Of a stretch of 64,000 nt of DNA, positions 14,919-23,323 are shown piece after piece. Source of the DNA: Nocardiopsis quinghaiensis (GTDB lineage Bacteria; Actinomycetota; Actinomycetes; Streptosporangiales; Streptosporangiaceae). The notes beneath the pieces were generated by a model. That model saw only the letters and a list, made by a program, of their open reading frames with translations. It was not told the origin of the DNA and did not search any database. Made by a program: the position numbers and the translations under genes. The stretch covers positions 124,001 to 188,000 of the forward strand of contig NZ_VWVU01000001.1 in assembly GCF_008638365.1 (NCBI RefSeq), in the 5' to 3' direction. Position 1 is the stretch's first letter, and each line of letters begins with the position of its first letter.

Positions 14919-16001
14919 TCAGGGGAGGCACACGTCACCGGTCAGGGGAGAGCCGCGTCCGTCCATCAGGTCGCGCCAGGCGTTCGCGACCTCCTCGGGC
15001 CCGCCCAGCCGCCGGACCGCCAACCAGGAGCCGGCCTCGGAGACGAACCGCTCCTCCGCCGCCGCGTAGGCCCTCCGGTAGTTCTCGGGGCCCTCCTCCC
15101 TCGCCCGTTCCTCCTCCCTGTCCGGCGTGAAGAAGATCTCTGGTCGGGGGGAGTCCAGGTCAGGCGGTTCGATTCGTGCGCGCGGATGCGTGTAGCCGAC
15201 CAGTGCGGTGTGGACGATGCCTTCGCCCAGGCGTCGGTAGACGTCCGAGATGCGGTCCTCGTCCCCGCTGAAATCCGCGAACACCGTGGGAGCGGGCACC
15301 GAGGCCCGGTCCAGCTCCGAGTAGGGCAGGACGTGGTCGTAGACGCCCAGGCCGAGGAGGGGGGCCCTGTTCCCGGGCGACGTCAGGCCCACGGTCACCA
15401 GGTCGGTCCGGCCGGCCAGGAGGCTGGCCGCCCCCACGGCCGTCCGGGAGGACGCGCTTGTGACGACGAGGGAGCGGGCACCCCTCTCGGCGTGTTCGTC
15501 CACGAACCTGGCCACGTTGTAGGAGGCCGGGTACAGGGGGCGCAGGAGGGTGCGGAGGTCGTCCCCGTCGTCGGGCCCCCCGCACCGCCGGTGGGTCCGG
15601 TACCAGCGGTGAAGGAAGGCACGTTCCGGCGATGTGTCCAGGAGGCCTTCGGCTTCGGGGCGCACTGTCAGCACGCTGTGGGTCCCCATGGGGAGGTAAC
15701 CGAAGTACCGGCCCCCGGGCGGCACCTTCGGGTGCCGTGACTCCACGACCCTGGAGAAACCCCAGACCGGTACACGGCCCCAGCCGTCGGGGGCGGGGAA
15801 GGCGTCCCAGAAGGGGAGTTCGGAGTCGCCCAGGCGGGCGTAGGTCACGTTGTTGGCTGTCAGCCCGAACCTCTCCACGCGTAGCCGCACCTGTCCCCTG
15901 GCCAGCGGGACCGTGCCGCCGCGGAGGACCCGCGTCCGCGAGGGATCGTGGCGGCGCACCAGCAGTTCCCAGGAGTCGTGGGTTCCCATGGCCCCGCCCA
16001 T
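14919..16001 (-). CDS. DUF2855 family protein
   Basis: 360 residues. Sequence blocks such as LTANNVTYA near residue 50, PVWGFSRVVES and SLVVTSASSRTA match the DUF2855 family, distantly related to the medium-chain dehydrogenase/enoyl reductase fold; the TSASSRTAVG segment is where a nucleotide could bind. No catalytic function is established. The ATG at 16001 overlaps the last base of the oxidase stop codon (TGATG), so translation is coupled to the flavin oxidase upstream; an ATG at 15989 is an alternative. Coupling suggests the two proteins act on the same intermediate. Confidence 0.7.
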   Translation of the reverse strand: MGGAMGTHDSWELLVRRHDPSRTRVLRGGTVPLARGQVRLRVERFGLTANNVTYARLGDSELPFWDAFPAPDGWGRVPVWGFSRVVESRHPKVPPGGRYFGYLPMGTHSVLTVRPEAEGLLDTSPERAFLHRWYRTHRRCGGPDDGDDLRTLLRPLYPASYNVARFVDEHAERGARSLVVTSASSRTAVGAASLLAGRTDLVTVGLTSPGNRAPLLGLGVYDHVLPYSELDRASVPAPTVFADFSGDEDRISDVYRRLGEGIVHTALVGYTHPRARIEPPDLDSPRPEIFFTPDREEERAREEGPENYRRAYAAAEERFVSEAGSWLAVRRLGGPEEVANAWRDLMDGRGSPLTGDVCLP

Positions 16002-17539
16002 CACGCCCCCGGTTCCTGGGGAAGTCTGATCGAGAGGGCGTGGTGGAAGAAGTCTCCGGGGTCGTAGCGCTTCTTCACCGCTTGGAGCCGGGGGTAGTTC
16101 TCCTTGTAGTAGAGGTCGTGCCAGGGCAGTCCGGACCTGTTCCATGCGGGATCGGCGAGGTCGCTGTCGGGGTAGTTGATGTAGGAGCCGTCGGTGGGCC
16201 CGTCCAGGCCGGGGACTCCGCCCGTGTCCGCGTAGACCTCCCGGTAGAACTCCCGCAGGTGACGGATGTTGTGGTCGTCGTCCTCGGCGACGCCCCAGAC
16301 GGACATGTAGGCCGCCTTGAGCACCGAGTCCCGCTGGGCCGTGGCCGTCCGCGGCGGGTCCACCGCGTTGACCTCGCCCCCGTAGCCGATGAGGATGAGC
16401 TGGGACTCGTGTGGCTCGTCGGTGGTCAGATACCGGTAAGCGGTGGAGATCTGCTCGTCCGAGAACCCGCGCCGCATGTAGGCGGCCTTGATCTTGATCC
16501 TTCGCGTATCGGGGCCTCCGGGGTCCCCCCACCCCGGGTAGGCGGAGAACTCCAGCCACGGGCGCACGGACTCGGTGCGCATCGGTGACGGGGCCACCCC
16601 GGCGCGGACGCTGTCGAAGAGGTCGTCCAGGAGTTCGGTGACCTGGGGGACGTCGTCGTCCGCCATGGCCCCGACCACCACTCCGTGCCCGTGCCTTGGA
16701 GATGCGTGGAGGAACCCCGTGATGCCGGTGCTAGGGGAGCCCGGTGAGCTGTGGGTCTCGAACCAGGAGCCGAAGTTGGAAAGGACGCGCCGGAAGGTCT
16801 CCTCGTCCAGGGAGTCCCAGGACCAGATCTCCGCCCGGCTGCGCCACATCCTCGGAGCCGGGGGCAGGATCTCGCGCGGGCCGGTTCTCCCGGCCTCCGG
16901 CGAGCGCAGCCAGAACCGGGTGACGACACCGAAGTTGCCCCCTCCGCCGCCGGTGTGGGCCCACCACAGGTCGTGGTGGGGGTCGTCCGGTTCGCGCGTG
17001 GCCACCACGAGCCGCGCGTTCCGGTCCTCGTCCACGACGACGACCTCGACCCCGTAGAGGAAGTCCACGACGGCTCCGTAGCGCCGGGACAGCGGGCCGT
17101 ACCCTCCGCCGATGAGGTGGCCCCCCACGCCCACCTCGGGGCATTCTCCGCCGGGTACGGTGACCCCCCATCCCTTGAACAGCGCACGGTAGAGGTGTCC
17201 GAGGGTGGATCCGGCCTCCACGGCGAACGCGTCGCGTACGGGGTCGTAGTCGACGTGGTCCATCTCCGACATGTCCAGGAGGACCCTGACCCCCTGGTTG
17301 GCGGTGAAGTCCTCGAACCCGTGCCCGCCGCCGCGCACCGCGACCGTCGCCCCCGAACGCGCGGCCTCACCGACGACGGACACGGCCTGCTCCGCCGTCG
17401 TGATCACGTGGATCTCCTCGGGGCTTCCGGAGAATCGATGGTTGGATCCCCTGAGGAGGCTGTCGTACCGGGAGTCTCCCGGCCGGATGGCGGAGGGGTT
17501 GGACGTCGGTGGCGCGGTGGAAAAGGCGTTTGTGTCCAC
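16001..17539 (-). CDS. Berberine-bridge-type FAD oxidase (probably bicovalent flavin)
   Basis: 512 residues. An FAD_binding_4 domain carries GGGHGFEDF (His for the 8-alpha flavin bond) and GECPEVGVGGHLIGGGYG (Cys for the 6-S bond), the pair that marks bicovalently flavinylated oxidases. The C-terminus ends with a BBE domain (DLYYKENYPRLQAVKKRYDP). These enzymes oxidise alcohols, amines or C-H bonds using oxygen, often late in natural-product pathways. The start is GTG at 17539 with AGGAAGG 8 bases upstream. No signal peptide is visible. It is coupled to DUF2855 and divergent from the F420-type gene. Confidence 0.85.
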   Translation of the reverse strand: MDTNAFSTAPPTSNPSAIRPGDSRYDSLLRGSNHRFSGSPEEIHVITTAEQAVSVVGEAARSGATVAVRGGGHGFEDFTANQGVRVLLDMSEMDHVDYDPVRDAFAVEAGSTLGHLYRALFKGWGVTVPGGECPEVGVGGHLIGGGYGPLSRRYGAVVDFLYGVEVVVVDEDRNARLVVATREPDDPHHDLWWAHTGGGGGNFGVVTRFWLRSPEAGRTGPREILPPAPRMWRSRAEIWSWDSLDEETFRRVLSNFGSWFETHSSPGSPSTGITGFLHASPRHGHGVVVGAMADDDVPQVTELLDDLFDSVRAGVAPSPMRTESVRPWLEFSAYPGWGDPGGPDTRRIKIKAAYMRRGFSDEQISTAYRYLTTDEPHESQLILIGYGGEVNAVDPPRTATAQRDSVLKAAYMSVWGVAEDDDHNIRHLREFYREVYADTGGVPGLDGPTDGSYINYPDSDLADPAWNRSGLPWHDLYYKENYPRLQAVKKRYDPGDFFHHALSIRLPQEPGA

Positions 17540-17743
17540 GTGCGAACCTTCCTGGTCTTGCCGGCGGATCGTGGCACTGGTCGTGGTGGCCAGGACAAGC
17601 CTGCGTAGCCCCTGGGGCGCCTGTCTTCTTCAACGGTGCTGTCCGTGTTCCGGGGGTGCCGCCGCAAGCCAGGAGTGGCCGGTGCCGGAGCAGCCCGGAG
17701 AGGATCGTCTGGCGAAGACTGACCGGTACTGGAGGGCGGCATC

Positions 17744-18619
17744 GTGCAATTGGGCGTGGAGATCGCGGACTTCTCGTGGGTCGGAGACGACGGGAAGGCC
17801 CTGGAACGGCTGGTCGGCGTGGCTCGGGCCGCCGATTCCTCGGGTTTCTCACTGATCGGCGTGGGCGACCACCTGTGGCAGGGACCCCATGCGGGCGGTC
17901 CGGAGCAGCCCGAGCTGGAGTGCTTCACGACCTTGGCCGTCATCGCGGCGCACACGACGCGGTGCCGTCTCGGACCCGTGGTCGCCGGTGCCCACTTCCG
18001 CTCGCCGGCGCTCCTGGCCAAGACGGTCACCACCCTCGACGTCCTCTCCGGAGGGCGTGCCCTGCTCGGGGTGGGAGCCGGATGGTACGAGGAGGAGGCA
18101 GTGGGGCTGGGCATTCCTTTCCCGCCGCTGTCCCAGCGCTTCGACATGCTCGAGGAGACCATCCAGATCTGCCTGCGCCTGTGGGAGGAGGAGGACGAGG
18201 CCCCCTACGAAGGAGCACACCACCGTTTGGAGAGACCGCTGTCCCGGCCGCTACCGGTGACTCGGCCGCATCCGCCGATCATGGTCGGCGGACAGGGCGA
18301 GCGACGTACGCTGCCCCTGGTCGCCAAGTACGCCGATGCGTGCAACCTCTACCCCACGCCTGATCTGCCCGACCGGCTCGACACGCTACGCCGGCTGTGT
18401 GACGAGGCGGGCCGGGACTACGAGGAGATCGAGAAGACCTGCATCATGGAGTTCGACGTGGGCCGGGACGGTTCCCGGGCCGGAGAGCTCGTCTCCCAGC
18501 TGGGTGGGCTGGCCGAGCTGGGCGTGACGACCGCCATCGGGATCCTGCCCTCAGACGATCCGCTCGGGCACGTTGAGCTGGTCGCCGAACACGTCCTGCC
18601 CAAGGTCCTCGACCTTTAG
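17744..18619 (+). CDS. LLM-class, probably F420-dependent oxidoreductase
   Basis: 291 residues of the luciferase-like TIM-barrel family: an N-terminal GVEIADFSW strand, GVGDHLW, the conserved TLDVLSGGRALLGVGAGW block and a C-terminal GGLAELGVTT segment. The type is that annotated as TIGR03560-like F420-dependent oxidoreductase; flavin-dependent members look similar, so the cofactor is inferred. The start is GTG at 17744 with GGAGGG upstream. It is divergent from the BBE oxidase and could be part of the cluster or a bystander. Confidence 0.8.
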   Translation: MQLGVEIADFSWVGDDGKALERLVGVARAADSSGFSLIGVGDHLWQGPHAGGPEQPELECFTTLAVIAAHTTRCRLGPVVAGAHFRSPALLAKTVTTLDVLSGGRALLGVGAGWYEEEAVGLGIPFPPLSQRFDMLEETIQICLRLWEEEDEAPYEGAHHRLERPLSRPLPVTRPHPPIMVGGQGERRTLPLVAKYADACNLYPTPDLPDRLDTLRRLCDEAGRDYEEIEKTCIMEFDVGRDGSRAGELVSQLGGLAELGVTTAIGILPSDDPLGHVELVAEHVLPKVLDL

Positions 18620-18980
18620 CGGTCTGGCCGGAAGCGTTATCGGTGTGACGTGGGAGTCTCCACGCTCGCTGGTCCTGTACTTGTGGCGAGGTCGGGCGCT
18701 CGACACCCGCCCGCCATAAGTACAAGACCACCGGACCGGAGAGGGCCCGGTGAACGTTCTCGGTCACCGCACCAGCTTGTTGTCCGAGCTGTTCGCCCGT
18801 CTCCGGAGCCGACCGTGGTGTCCTTTCTCGGCCTTCTCCGGCGCCCGTGGCGGGGGACACCTGTTCCCGCTCTCCGGTACGGACGCCCCGGGACGGACTG
18901 TCCGCTCGGGGGCGTCCGGCCGCCGACCGCCGCCCTCGGTCCGGGCCGGGTGGACCGCCCGTCGGATTCCACCGGGTGCC
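18620..18980. other. Gene-free gap between convergent genes
   Basis: 361 bases between the ends of the LLM oxidoreductase and the sigma-factor gene. The only clear structure is the long inverted repeat at 18671-18729. I see no gene in it. Confidence 0.55.
18671..18729. repeat. Long imperfect inverted repeat, likely bidirectional terminator
   Basis: Two 18-base arms (18671-18688 and 18712-18729) pair at 16 positions, with one G-U pair and one mismatch in RNA. The 23-base centre is GC-rich. The place, between two convergent genes, suits a terminator, but the AT-containing arms (GTACTTGTGGCG) differ from the GC-only hairpins elsewhere in the window. Confidence 0.5.
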
Positions 18981-20231
18981 TCAGTGGTCGCGCTCGGTCT
19001 TTATCCGCGCTTCCAGGAAGTGGCGTTCGGCCTCGTTGCCCGCCAGGCTGAGGGCGTCGCCGTAGGCGACCGCCGCCTCGCCATGGCGTTCCAGGCGGCA
19101 CAGGATGTCGGCCTTGGCCAGGGGGAGGTAGCGGTAGGAGGACAGCGTGCCCTCGCGCTCCAACATGGTTATCTGCTTTATGGCCTCTTCCGGGCCCTTC
19201 ACCTGCGAGAGCGCGACTGCGCGGTTCAGCGCCACCACGGGAGAGGGCCACACCCCGTGCAGCTTGTCGTACAGGGCGAGTACCTGGGGCCAGTCGGTCT
19301 CCTTCACGCTCGGGGCCTGCGCGTGCAAGGAGCTGATCGCGGCCTGGAGCGTGAATCTCCCGGGCGGGCCGCCCCGGAGCGCCCTCAGCACCAGCAGGTG
19401 TCCCTCCTCGATCGCCGACCGGTTCCAGACCGAACGGTCCTGCTCCTCCATGGGGACCGGCTCGCCTTCGCTGCCCGTGCGGGTGGGACGGCGGGCGTCG
19501 GTGACGAGCAGGAGCGCGAGGAGGCCCATGACCTCGCGTTCCGCCGGCATGAGAAGGTGCAGCATACGCGCGAGGCCCACGGCGCGTTCCACGAAGTCCA
19601 CGCGCACGAGATCGTTGCCGGAGGGCGCGGTGTGACCGTTGGTGAACAGGAGGAGGATGACGTCCAGAACGGCGTCGAGCCTGGCGGGGAGCTCCTCGGC
19701 CGTCGGTACCCGGTAGGCGATGCGCGCCGCGCTGATCTTCTTCTTCGCACGGGTGATCCGGGCCGCCATCGTCGTCTTGCTGACCAGGAACGCCTGGGCG
19801 ATGTCACCGGTGCTCATCCCGCAGACCAGTTTCAGGGTCAGGGCGATCTGCGCCTCACGTTCCAGGGCCGGGTGGCAGCAGATGAACACCAGCCGCAACC
19901 GGTCGTCGAGAACGACGCCCGGCGCGGCCTCCCCCTCCGGTGGGGACGGTTCCACCAGCAGGGGCAGCTTCGACCGGAAGTGCTGTTCGCGGCGCAGGAG
20001 GTCCAGAGCACGCCTCTTGGCCACGGTGGTCAGCCACGCGCCTGGCCGGTCCGGCACCCCGTCGTTCTCCCAGGAGTCCAGGGCACGAACGTAGGCGTCC
20101 TGGACGCACTCCTCCGCGAGGTCGAAGTCCTGCGTGACACGGGCGGTCGAGGCCAGGACGTACGCCCATTCCGTACGGTGGGCCTCGGCCACCGCCCGCT
20201 GGGTGGCACGGCTGCTGTCCGGCATGCTCAT
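18981..20231 (-). CDS. ECF42-type RNA polymerase sigma factor with long C-terminal extension
   Basis: 416 residues, twice a normal ECF sigma factor. Region 2 is at about 20-90 (FDLAEECVQDAYVRALDSW, TTVAKRRALDLLRR) and region 4 at about 135-165 (MSTGDIAQAFLVSKTTMAARITRAKKKI-type helix-turn-helix). The rest (about 200-416) is a helical TPR-like extension typical of ECF42 (ALNRAVALS, YLPLAKADILCRLERHGEAAVAY). ECF42 factors have no anti-sigma factor and use the extension for control; they usually sit beside DGPF-domain genes, and none is seen here. ATG at 20231 with AAGGAG 6 bases upstream. It may control the cluster (inference). Confidence 0.85.
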   Translation of the reverse strand: MSMPDSSRATQRAVAEAHRTEWAYVLASTARVTQDFDLAEECVQDAYVRALDSWENDGVPDRPGAWLTTVAKRRALDLLRREQHFRSKLPLLVEPSPPEGEAAPGVVLDDRLRLVFICCHPALEREAQIALTLKLVCGMSTGDIAQAFLVSKTTMAARITRAKKKISAARIAYRVPTAEELPARLDAVLDVILLLFTNGHTAPSGNDLVRVDFVERAVGLARMLHLLMPAEREVMGLLALLLVTDARRPTRTGSEGEPVPMEEQDRSVWNRSAIEEGHLLVLRALRGGPPGRFTLQAAISSLHAQAPSVKETDWPQVLALYDKLHGVWPSPVVALNRAVALSQVKGPEEAIKQITMLEREGTLSSYRYLPLAKADILCRLERHGEAAVAYGDALSLAGNEAERHFLEARIKTERDH

Positions 20232-20374
20232 CAGTGACTCCTTGGGTCCGATGCCTCGGACACCGTGCGGTAACTGGTGTTACGCACGATACTCCGAGCC
20301 CCCGTCCCCGGCGGGTGTCGGCGCGGGTGCTCCGCGCCGGACCCGCGTGGCCCCGAAGGCGGTGGTGACGCGCC

Positions 20375-21154
20375 CTACCCGTCCCGCGCCGGGGCGTGGG
20401 CGGCCCGGGCGACCAGACGGCCCAGTTCCAGACCGGGCTCCCCGCGGTCCAACAGGAAGAAGTGCGCCCCGGGAAAGGCCCTCACCAACGGGGGCGACGG
20501 CAGGTCCGTCGCCCACAGCGGGACCTCGTCCTGGGGCAACGAGTCGTCGAGTCCGAACCACAGATGGTGCCGTGCCCTGGATTCCGGAACGCGGCGGGGC
20601 CGGACGTAGGTGTCGAACAAGTGGAGATCGAGCCCCAGGAGGTTGACCGCCTCCTCCAGCGCGTCGGAGTTCCGGAGGACCGCCGGGGGGAGTCTCCCCC
20701 CGGAGCGGAGTTCGTGCGCCAGGTCGGAAGGCGTCCGGGTGACGAAGGGCCGTTCCGGGTGGGCGGCCCGTGCGGCGGTCGTGGCAGGAGAGGGAGGGCC
20801 GGACAGGACCACCTCGCGCACCTGCCGCAGGGACTCCGTCGACATGAGGCAGAGCAGCGAGTGCGCGAGGAGGGCCCCCAGGCTGTGGCCGAGGAGAACG
20901 GTCGGACGGTCCGTCCAGGACTCCAACGCCGGCAGCAGGTCCGCGACCGCTTCCGCGTAGACCGCTGGGGGCGCCTTCTTCCGCGCACTCGCCAGTCCGG
21001 GCAGAAGCACGGAGCACGTGCTCGGCAGACGTTGTGCGACTGGGAGCAGGGACATCGGGGTGGCGCCCGCGTAGGGAAGCAGGACGACCCGGACGGCGGA
21101 CTCGGGGTCGCCTGCCGCCAGATGGCCCTCGAACGTGTGCATGGAGTATCCCAT
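20375..21154 (-). CDS. Type II thioesterase
   Basis: 259 residues of the alpha/beta-hydrolase GrsT type. LLPYAGATPMS gives the oxyanion-hole strand, GHSLGALLAH the nucleophile serine, and FPGAHFFLLD the catalytic histidine near the end. Such enzymes remove wrong or stalled acyl groups from carrier proteins, or release free units. The cluster has a discrete carrier protein at 3463-3747, an obvious client. Two starts are possible, ATG 21154 and ATG 21142; both have GAGGAG/AAGGAG sequences upstream at imperfect spacing, and the first is used here. Divergent from the UnbV-like operon. Confidence 0.85.
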   Translation of the reverse strand: MGYSMHTFEGHLAAGDPESAVRVVLLPYAGATPMSLLPVAQRLPSTCSVLLPGLASARKKAPPAVYAEAVADLLPALESWTDRPTVLLGHSLGALLAHSLLCLMSTESLRQVREVVLSGPPSPATTAARAAHPERPFVTRTPSDLAHELRSGGRLPPAVLRNSDALEEAVNLLGLDLHLFDTYVRPRRVPESRARHHLWFGLDDSLPQDEVPLWATDLPSPPLVRAFPGAHFFLLDRGEPGLELGRLVARAAHAPARDG

Positions 21155-21334
21155 CTCCTCTTGTGGCTCCTTTTTCGTGCGCTTTCCTGGTAACGGCCAG
21201 GGTGGATCGTCCATCCGGTCACGGGTACTTGTCTACCTATGATTTGCGCACCTCCGAGCAAATGCATTGGTTCTTCTTTGTTCCGCGTTTTTTGAGGTTT
21301 TTCCGAGAGCGCCCCAGGGGCGCAATAATAGATA

Positions 21335-21363
21335 TTGAGTTCTCCTTACTGGATTTTGATAAT
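21335..21363 (+). promoter_or_regulatory. Sigma70-type promoter of the UnbV/UnbU-like operon
   Basis: TTGAGT at 21335-21340 and GATAAT at 21358-21363 are separated by exactly 17 bases, in an AT-rich stretch (about 21240-21370) unusual for this genome. Transcription would begin near 21370, leaving a leader of about 45 bases with GAAGGAG before the ATG at 21416. Confidence 0.7.
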
Positions 21364-21415
21364 CGGTCTGTGCGATCTGTCCGGTGTTCTGTTTCCAGGT
21401 AACGAAGGAGCTTCT

Positions 21416-23323
21416 ATGCGGCTGATGTACCGCGTGGTGACGCTGGCCCTGGCCCTGGCCCTGGTGGGCGGCCTGGGGGTCTTCACCGTTCGTCCCACCG
21501 CGAGTGATGCGGAGCAGGCCGAGCGTGCTTCACCCTTCGCCTTCGAGGCACTCACCCTCAACTCCGAACCCGAGGGCGCCCGCCACGAGCGCGAGGTGGC
21601 GCCCGACCTCGAACACTTCGTGGGATGGATCTCCTCGGTCGGCGCCGGGGGAGCGCTCCTCGACCTGCGCGGCCTCGGCAAGTCCGCGGACGTCTGCCTG
21701 GTCGACCCCCGGGACGACGGCGTCACCCTGCGCAACTCCCCGGGGAGCGGTGAGGCCGACTACCCGGTGGTCGGACTGCTCCCGGAGGGCCTGCCCTACG
21801 ACCACACGATGGCGCCGATGGGCTGCGTTCCCGCCGACATGGACGAGGACGGCGACCTGGACGTCATCGTCTACTACTGGGGCCGCTCCCCGGTCCTGTT
21901 CACGAACACGGCGGGGCCCGGGGCCGTCCCCGCGGCGCGGAACTTCACCGCCCACGAGCTCGTGGAGCCGATGCAGGTCTGGAACACGACCGCGCTGAAC
22001 GTCGCCGACCTGGACGGGTCCGGCAGCCTCGACGTCCTCGTCGGCAACTACTTCCCCGACGGCGCCCGGGTCCTGGACCCGGAGGCGGACGACGAGACCC
22101 GTATGGAGATGCAGCAGAGCATGGGTCTGGCCACCAACGCCGGACGCAACCGGATCCTGCTTACGGAGCCGACGGGAGAGGCGGACGCGCCGCCCTCGGT
22201 CACCGACGCGAGCACGGCGCTCCCGGAACGGGCCATGGCCGCCTGGACGCTGGCGATCGGCTTCCAGGACCTCTCCGGGAACGGGGTCCCCGACATCTAC
22301 CTGGGCAACGACTTCGGCAACGACAGCCTCCTGGTCAATCGCTCCACCCCCGGTGACGTCAGTCTGGAACTGGTGAAGGGCGACCGCGACATGGTCACGC
22401 CCAAGTCCCAGGTCCTGGGCAACGGGTCCTTCAAGGGCATGGGCGTCGCCTTCACCTACGTGGACGGCTCGGAGCTGCCGATGGTGGTCGTCAGCAACAT
22501 CACCAGCCCCCACGCGCTCCACGAGAGCAACTTCGCCTTCGTTCCGGACGGGCCGGGTTCCGACCTCCTGAAGGGCGAGGTGCCCTTCGAGGAGGACAGC
22601 GAGCGGCTGGGACTGGCGCGAAGCGGCTGGTCGTGGGACGTCAAGGCCGGCGACTTCGACAACGACGGCACGGACGAGCTGTTCCAGGCCACGGGCTTCC
22701 TCAAGGGTGAGAACACGCGCTGGCCCGAGCTCCAGGAGATCGCCATGGGCAACGACCAGCTGCTCAAGTACCCGGGGGTCTGGCCGAACTTCGCCGAGGG
22801 CGACGACCTGTCAGGGCACGAGACCAACCCCTTCTGGGTGCGCGGGGAGGACGGGCGCTACGACGACCTCGCCGGCGCGGTGGGGATCGCCGAGTACGAC
22901 GTCACGAGGGCCTTCGCCTTCGGTGACGTCAACGGCGACGGGCTCCTGGACGTGCTGGTCGCCAACCAGTGGGAGGACTCGCGCCTGCTGCTGAACACCG
23001 CGCCCGACCCCGCGCCGGGCACCGTGCTGCGCCTCGTGCGCCCGGGAGCGGCCGGTGACGGAGCCCTCACCCCGGCGGTCGGAGCCTCCGTCAGGGCGGA
23101 GGGCTCCGGGGGGCTCCCGGCGCAGATCCGCCAGCTCTACCCGGCCAACGGCCACGTGGGGGTGTCGGACGGCATCGTCCACCTCGCGGCGGAGCGGGGC
23201 GAGACGCCGGTCACCGTCTCCTGGCGGGACGGATCGGGAACTGAGCACACCGCGGAACTGGGCGTCGGCCCCGGAACCCACACCATCCTCCTCGACGACG
23301 ACGGAACGGCGGTTGTCCGATGA
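21416..23323 (+). CDS. CRTAC1/UnbV-like secreted FG-GAP repeat protein
   Basis: 635 residues. A signal or anchor segment (VVTLALALALVGGLGVFTV, about 7-25) precedes a beta-propeller of FG-GAP/VCBS repeats with calcium-type loops (DMDEDGDLD, DLDGSGSLD, DLSGNGVPD, DFDNDGTDE, DVNGDGLLD). The C-terminus is an ASPIC/UnbV domain (QIRQLYPANGHVGVSDG). UnbV is one of the five conserved genes of enediyne warhead cassettes, of unknown biochemical role; related pairs also occur outside enediyne clusters. The ATG at 21416 has GAAGGAG 5 bases upstream. The stop overlaps the UnbU-like start by 4 bases. Confidence 0.85.
   Translation: MRLMYRVVTLALALALVGGLGVFTVRPTASDAEQAERASPFAFEALTLNSEPEGARHEREVAPDLEHFVGWISSVGAGGALLDLRGLGKSADVCLVDPRDDGVTLRNSPGSGEADYPVVGLLPEGLPYDHTMAPMGCVPADMDEDGDLDVIVYYWGRSPVLFTNTAGPGAVPAARNFTAHELVEPMQVWNTTALNVADLDGSGSLDVLVGNYFPDGARVLDPEADDETRMEMQQSMGLATNAGRNRILLTEPTGEADAPPSVTDASTALPERAMAAWTLAIGFQDLSGNGVPDIYLGNDFGNDSLLVNRSTPGDVSLELVKGDRDMVTPKSQVLGNGSFKGMGVAFTYVDGSELPMVVVSNITSPHALHESNFAFVPDGPGSDLLKGEVPFEEDSERLGLARSGWSWDVKAGDFDNDGTDELFQATGFLKGENTRWPELQEIAMGNDQLLKYPGVWPNFAEGDDLSGHETNPFWVRGEDGRYDDLAGAVGIAEYDVTRAFAFGDVNGDGLLDVLVANQWEDSRLLLNTAPDPAPGTVLRLVRPGAAGDGALTPAVGASVRAEGSGGLPAQIRQLYPANGHVGVSDGIVHLAAERGETPVTVSWRDGSGTEHTAELGVGPGTHTILLDDDGTAVVR

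Noticed and set aside
21335..21415. An earlier TTG start for the UnbV-like gene
   Set aside because: The TTG is the -35 box of the predicted promoter, and the ATG at 21416 has a well-placed GAAGGAG and begins the signal segment.
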